Shown here piece after piece: positions 6,897 through 9,942 of a DNA stretch of 9,942 bases. The position numbers and the translations under genes are program-made. Position 1 is the first letter of the stretch, and each line of letters starts with the position of its first letter. A model generated the notes under the pieces. It had not been told where the DNA came from and made no database searches. It saw only the letters and a program-made list of their open reading frames with translations. The stretch is from positions 1-9,942 of the forward strand of contig DAOWGA010000156.1 of the NCBI GenBank assembly GCA_030637665.1. The letters are read 5' to 3'. The stretch is from Lysobacterales bacterium (lineage in GTDB: Bacteria > Pseudomonadota > Gammaproteobacteria > Xanthomonadales > SZUA-36).

Positions 6897-7940
6897 TTAT
6901 TTCTGCTTTTGTTTCTCAAACAGGTCGCCACGCGGTTCAGCAGATTGACTCAGTCCAAAATGGCGATAGGCTTTGGCTGTCACCATGCGCCCCCGGGCTG
7001 TTCGCGACATATAACCCTGTTGGATCAGGAAAGGCTCCAACACGTCTTCAACGGTGCCGCGTTCTTCCGACAGGGCTGCGGCGATACTGTCAACGCCGAC
7101 CGGCCCGCCATCGAAATTCTCGATTATCATCATCAGCAGGCGGCGGTCCATGGTATCAAAACCCCGCTGATCCACCTGCAACAACTCCATCGCGTCCACC
7201 GCGATTGCCTCGTTGATGAAACCATCGCCCTTGACCTCGGCATAGTCCCGAACCCGGCGCAACAGTCGGTTGGCAACCCGGGGCGTGCCCCGCGAACGGC
7301 TCGCGATTTCCATAGCTCCATCATTATCAATAACAATCTGCAGAATTCCTGCAGATCGTGTGACGATCCGGGACAATTCTTCGGGACTGTAGAATTCCAG
7401 CCGCTCGACAATACCGAAACGGTCACGCAGCGGCGAGGTCAAAAGCCCCGCCCTGGTGGTGGCTCCCACCAGGGTAAACCGGGGCAATTCCAACTTGATG
7501 GAACGGGCCGCCGGCCCTTCGCCGATCATGATGTCTATCTGGAAATCTTCCAGCGCCGGGTATAGCACCTCCTCGACCACAGGTGAGAGGCGATGTATCT
7601 CGTCGACGAACAGAACATCGTTGTCCTGCAGGTTGGTCAGCAAGGCAGCCAGGTCGCCAGCCCGCTCCAGTACGGGGCCCGAAGTTTGACGAAGGTTGAC
7701 GCCCATTTCGTTGGCAATCACGTGAGCCAGCGTTGTTTTGCCCAGGCCCGGGGGGCCGAAAATCAGGACGTGATCCAGCGCGTCTGTACGGCGCCTGGCG
7801 GCTTCGATAAAAATCCCGAGTTTCTCACGCATGGCCGGCTGGCCAATGTATTCGTCCATGGTCCTGGGCCGAAGACTGACCTCCGCGACCAGGTCTTCGC
7901 TGATGTCCTCAGGGGATATGACGCGTTCTTCTTCGTTCAT
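6897..7940 (-). CDS. ruvB: Holliday junction branch-migration helicase RuvB
   Basis: RuvB is the hexameric AAA+ motor that, loaded by RuvA, drives branch migration of Holliday junctions during recombinational repair. The 347-residue protein shows the N-terminal [15 protein letters not shown] (20-34) and Walker A GPPGLGKT (62-69). Walker B is VDEIH (112-116) and sensor 1 is GATTR (159-163). The arginine-finger region is [12 protein letters not shown] (166-177) and sensor 2 is [15 protein letters not shown] (218-232). A C-terminal winged-helix domain ends in [14 protein letters not shown] (316-329) and a basic Lys/Gln tail. Its ATG shares one base with the ruvA stop (TGATG), implying coupled translation and matched stoichiometry. 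No LexA-type box (CTG-N10-CAG) is visible just upstream of the ruv genes, so SOS control is not supported from this window. Confidence 0.98.
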   Translation of the reverse strand: MNEEERVISPEDISEDLVAEVSLRPRTMDEYIGQPAMREKLGIFIEAARRRTDALDHVLIFGPPGLGKTTLAHVIANEMGVNLRQTSGPVLERAGDLAALLTNLQDNDVLFVDEIHRLSPVVEEVLYPALEDFQIDIMIGEGPAARSIKLELPRFTLVGATTRAGLLTSPLRDRFGIVERLEFYSPEELSRIVTRSAGILQIVIDNDGAMEIASRSRGTPRVANRLLRRVRDYAEVKGDGFINEAIAVDAMELLQVDQRGFDTMDRRLLMMIIENFDGGPVGVDSIAAALSEERGTVEDVLEPFLIQQGYMSRTARGRMVTAKAYRHFGLSQSAEPRGDLFEKQKQK

Positions 7941-8539
7941 CAGTGTTTAACCATGGATTGCAGCGCGCGGCGGATGATTTCTTCTGCTTCCATGTCCGGC
8001 TGTGCAGCGTTTCGCACCATGTGGTTCACTTCCTGTGGCTTGTAACCCAGTGCGGTCAGGGCGTGGGTGGCCTCGCTGACCGCATCCCCGGGCAGCGCCG
8101 TTCCGGAGCGTGGCGCCATACCACCGCCGACCGGTATGCTGTCCAGCTTGTCACGTAGCTCGATGATGATTCGCTCGGCGGTTTTTTTACCGATGCCCGG
8201 CAGCCGGGTGAGCGAAGCTGCATCACTCTCGGCCACGTAACGCGCCAGTTCATCACCGCTGGCGCCGGAAAGAATGGTCAGGGCCAGCTTCGCCCCGATA
8301 CCGCTGATTTTCAACAATTGCCGGAACAGGGTGCGTTCGGCTTCGCTGGAAAAACCATAGAGCGTGTGGCTGTCGTCTTTCACCGACAGGTGGGTGAGGA
8401 TGACCACCGGCTGTCCGGTTTCCGGCAGATCGTAAAAAACCGTGAGCGGCGCTTCCACTTCGTAACCGACGCCGGCGACGTCGATAACCATGAGTGGTGG
8501 CTGCTTGTGGATCAGGATTCCGGCCAGGCGTGCAATCAT
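7940..8539 (-). CDS. ruvA: Holliday junction-binding protein RuvA
   Basis: RuvA forms tetramers that hold the Holliday junction in a planar square form and recruit RuvB. The start is the ATG at 8539, which overlaps the ruvC stop (ATGA). It yields 199 residues beginning [15 protein letters not shown], matching the family start. Longer readings extend into ruvC and are not supported. The N-terminal OB-fold domain is about 1-62 and includes the acidic pin Asp55-Asp56, which keeps duplex arms apart at the crossover. Two helix-hairpin-helix motifs follow, with ISGIGAK at 78-84 and LPGIGKK at 113-119. A flexible linker at about 135-152 leads to the C-terminal RuvB-contacting domain, containing ALGYKPQEV (163-171). 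The ribosome site is poor, so translation probably depends on ribosomes finishing ruvC. Confidence 0.97.
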   Translation of the reverse strand: MIARLAGILIHKQPPLMVIDVAGVGYEVEAPLTVFYDLPETGQPVVILTHLSVKDDSHTLYGFSSEAERTLFRQLLKISGIGAKLALTILSGASGDELARYVAESDAASLTRLPGIGKKTAERIIIELRDKLDSIPVGGGMAPRSGTALPGDAVSEATHALTALGYKPQEVNHMVRNAAQPDMEAEEIIRRALQSMVKH

Positions 8540-9033
8540 GATTTTTGCATTCTTTGCATGCGATTGACTGTCTGTTGCGTATGCTGGTGACATAATGCCA
8601 CAGCCAGTGCGTCGGCGGCGTCCTCGGTCGGTGTATCCTTCAACTGCAACAATACGCCAACCATATGCTGCACTTGCACCTTGTCCGCGCCGCCGCGTCC
8701 GACGATGGCCTGCTTGACCGACCGGGGTGAATACTCGGCAACCGGCAGACCCAAAGAAATGGCGGCGCACATCGCCGCCCCCACGGCCTGCCCAAGCTTC
8801 AGGGCAGAACCGGCGTTGTGGCTGACAAAGACCGTCTCGATGGCGACTTCCTGCGGCTGATGCTCGTTAATCAGGTCGCAGATTCCGGAGAAAATGATGC
8901 CCAGCCGCTCAGGAAACTCACCGCTGCCGGCCTTGATGACGCCGTGCCTGACGATCACGGACTGGTCGCCATTGACTTCGATGATGCCAAAGCCAGTCAC
9001 CCTGGAACCGGGATCAATTCCCAGGATGCGCAT
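8536..9033 (-). CDS. ruvC: Holliday junction resolvase RuvC
   Basis: RuvC is a dimeric, Mg-dependent endonuclease of the RNase H fold that cuts Holliday junctions symmetrically. All four catalytic acids are at the same positions as in E. coli RuvC: Asp7 (ILGIDPGSR), Glu66 (VAIETVFV), Asp138 and Asp141 (EDAADALAVALCH). The 165-residue length is slightly shorter than the typical 173. It lies 20 bases after yebC and overlaps ruvA by four bases, giving the order yebC-ruvC-ruvA-ruvB common in gammaproteobacteria. The upstream sequence (CCCAAAAAAATGAAATTAT) lacks a clear Shine-Dalgarno site, but the ATG at 9033 is fixed by the conserved MRILGIDPG start. No truncation or odd residue is seen. Confidence 0.97.
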   Translation of the reverse strand: MRILGIDPGSRVTGFGIIEVNGDQSVIVRHGVIKAGSGEFPERLGIIFSGICDLINEHQPQEVAIETVFVSHNAGSALKLGQAVGAAMCAAISLGLPVAEYSPRSVKQAIVGRGGADKVQVQHMVGVLLQLKDTPTEDAADALAVALCHQHTQQTVNRMQRMQKS

Positions 9034-9053
9034 ATAATTTCATTTTTTTGGGC

Positions 9054-9791
9054 TCAGTCATAGGCCTCTTCAGGGATATCCGCGTTGGAATAAACCGCCT
9101 GGGCGTCGTCCAGGTCTTCCAGCACATCCAGGAACCTCAGCACCTTCTGTCCGGTCTCGACATCCAGTTCCACTTCGGTGCTGGCGCGCATGGTGATTTC
9201 GGCATTGGCCGGCGTGATATCTGCAGCTTCCATTGCATCGACCACCGCAGTGTAGGCTTCCGGCGTAGTGATGACCTCGATAGAGCCATCCTCTTCCGTG
9301 ACGATATCGTCCGCGCCGGCATCCAGCGCCACTTCCAGGATCTCGTCTTCTGAAGTGCCCGGCTCAAAATTGAGTACGCCGATTTTACTGAACAGGTAAG
9401 AAACCGATCCATCGGTTCCCAGATTCCCGCCGTGCTTGGAAAATGCATGGCGAACCTCAGCCACGGTCCGGTTCCGGTTGTCGGTCAAACAATCGATCAT
9501 CACCGCGACTCCGGCATGCGCATAACCTTCGTAGCGGATTTCCTCGTAATTAATTCCTTCCAGTTCACCCGCTGCTTTTTTGACGGTGCGCTCAATCGTG
9601 TCTTTGGGCATATTCGCCGCATTGGCCTTTTCCATGGCCAGGCGCAGACGCGGGTTCGCGTCCGGGTCGCTGCCCCCCGCCCTGGCGGCCACACTCAGCT
9701 CCCGGTTGATGCGCGTGAAGATTTTTCCACGCTTGGCGTCAACCGCTTTCTTGCGATGCTGGATGTTGGCCCATTTACTGTGTCCCGCCAT
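9054..9791 (-). CDS. yebC: YebC/TACO1-family translation factor
   Basis: This 245-residue protein belongs to the YebC/PmpR/TACO1 family. It was long annotated as a transcriptional regulator. More recent work on family members supports a role at the ribosome, helping translation of difficult stretches such as polyproline, so I treat the DNA-binding label cautiously. The N-terminal signature [20 protein letters not shown] and [12 protein letters not shown] are both present. They are followed by the second domain (NNRT-like [19 protein letters not shown]) and an acidic C-terminal domain ([21 protein letters not shown]). AGGA lies 10 bases before the ATG. A terminator and probable promoter just upstream make it the first gene of this transcription unit, which runs on into ruvCAB and perhaps tol-pal. 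Confidence 0.96.
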   Translation of the reverse strand: MAGHSKWANIQHRKKAVDAKRGKIFTRINRELSVAARAGGSDPDANPRLRLAMEKANAANMPKDTIERTVKKAAGELEGINYEEIRYEGYAHAGVAVMIDCLTDNRNRTVAEVRHAFSKHGGNLGTDGSVSYLFSKIGVLNFEPGTSEDEILEVALDAGADDIVTEEDGSIEVITTPEAYTAVVDAMEAADITPANAEITMRASTEVELDVETGQKVLRFLDVLEDLDDAQAVYSNADIPEEAYD

Positions 9792-9828
9792 GAGTCACTT
9801 TTCCTGTTTATGCATAACTAAACCATTA

Positions 9829-9837
9829 ATTTTATCA
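9829..9837 (-). promoter_or_regulatory. Possible extended -10 promoter of yebC operon
   Basis: On the minus strand the string TGATAAAAT fits an extended -10 element (TGN followed by a hexamer matching TATAAT at five of six bases). It lies between the upstream terminator and yebC. The predicted start near 9822 gives a leader of about 30 bases that contains the ribosome site at 9802-9805. A proper -35 box is lacking because that position falls within the terminator stem. This is usual for extended -10 promoters but lowers certainty. Confidence 0.45.
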
Positions 9838-9845
9838 CGAAAGGC

Positions 9846-9877
9846 AAAAATAAAACCCGGTCAATTGACCGGGTTTT
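9846..9877 (-). terminator. Rho-independent terminator upstream of yebC
   Basis: Positions 9852-9877 form a perfect 26-base palindrome. The GC-rich core stem is CCCGGTC / GACCGGG around an AATT loop, flanked by AAAA and TTTT. On the minus strand the stem is followed by TTTTATTTTT, a strong U-tract, so it should end minus-strand transcripts entering from beyond the right edge. On the plus strand only four T residues follow, so termination in that direction would be weaker. It separates yebC from whatever minus-strand gene precedes it. The remaining 65 bases (9878-9942) hold no gene I can support: open frames exist on both strands but are too short to judge. Confidence 0.85.
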
Positions 9878-9942
9878 CCGGTTCGAAAAGTCCGCTTCGA
9901 AGGCAAGCTCCTGGCACTGCCGCAAAGAAAGAGGCCGGCAAA

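Noticed and set aside
6909..7565. Plus-strand open frame of 218 codons opposite ruvB
   Set aside because: RuvB on the other strand has every AAA+ motif intact. The antisense frame lacks recognisable features and is explained by codon bias.
7940..8770. Long version of ruvA with a 77-residue N-terminal extension
   Set aside because: The extension reads ruvC out of frame and is Arg-rich and unlike RuvA. The ATG at 8539 gives the conserved RuvA start and an ATGA junction.
9878..9942. 3' end of an upstream gene such as aspS
   Set aside because: aspS is a common neighbour of yebC, but none of the short open frames here resembles its C-terminus, and 65 bases are too few to identify a gene.

Overview
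The window looks like chromosomal core DNA from a gammaproteobacterium with moderately high GC. All eleven convincing protein genes and the single tRNA lie on the minus strand. Read in the direction of transcription (right to left) the order is yebC, ruvC, ruvA, ruvB, ybgC, tolQ, tolR, tolA, tolB, pal, cpoB (ybgF), queE, queC, tRNA-Lys(UUU). From memory this matches the Pseudomonas-type arrangement, in which the Tol-Pal genes sit between ruvABC and queE-queC-tRNA-Lys. It differs from enterobacteria, where these blocks are separated. I cannot assign a genus from the sequence.

Right end (about 9792-9942): a strong palindromic terminator with a minus-strand U-tract ends transcription arriving from off-window. 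A plausible extended -10 promoter for yebC follows it immediately. Next come yebC (translation factor) and ruvC-ruvA-ruvB (Holliday junction processing), with ATGA and TGATG overlaps joining ruvC/ruvA and ruvA/ruvB.

Centre (about 1661-6846): the complete Tol-Pal envelope system. YbgC is a hot-dog thioesterase. TolQ, TolR and TolA are the inner-membrane motor and its periplasm-spanning arm. TolB is the periplasmic propeller, Pal the outer-membrane lipoprotein that holds peptidoglycan, and CpoB the periplasmic TPR coordinator. Genes are separated by a few bases or overlap, and tolR, tolA and (as I read it) tolB use GTG starts.

Left end (100-1609): queE and queC catalyse two consecutive steps to preQ0, the precursor of the tRNA base queuosine. 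A tRNA-Lys(UUU) follows, with its own well-formed sigma-70 promoter in the queC-tRNA gap. Queuosine is placed in GUN-anticodon tRNAs, so tRNA-Lys is a neighbour rather than a substrate.

I found no mobile element, CRISPR array, broken gene or unfamiliar gene. The region is conserved housekeeping DNA. The observations worth a second look are modest: the composition of the TolA arm, an extra cysteine pair in Pal, start-site choices and small regulatory structures. I do not see evidence of an undescribed system.
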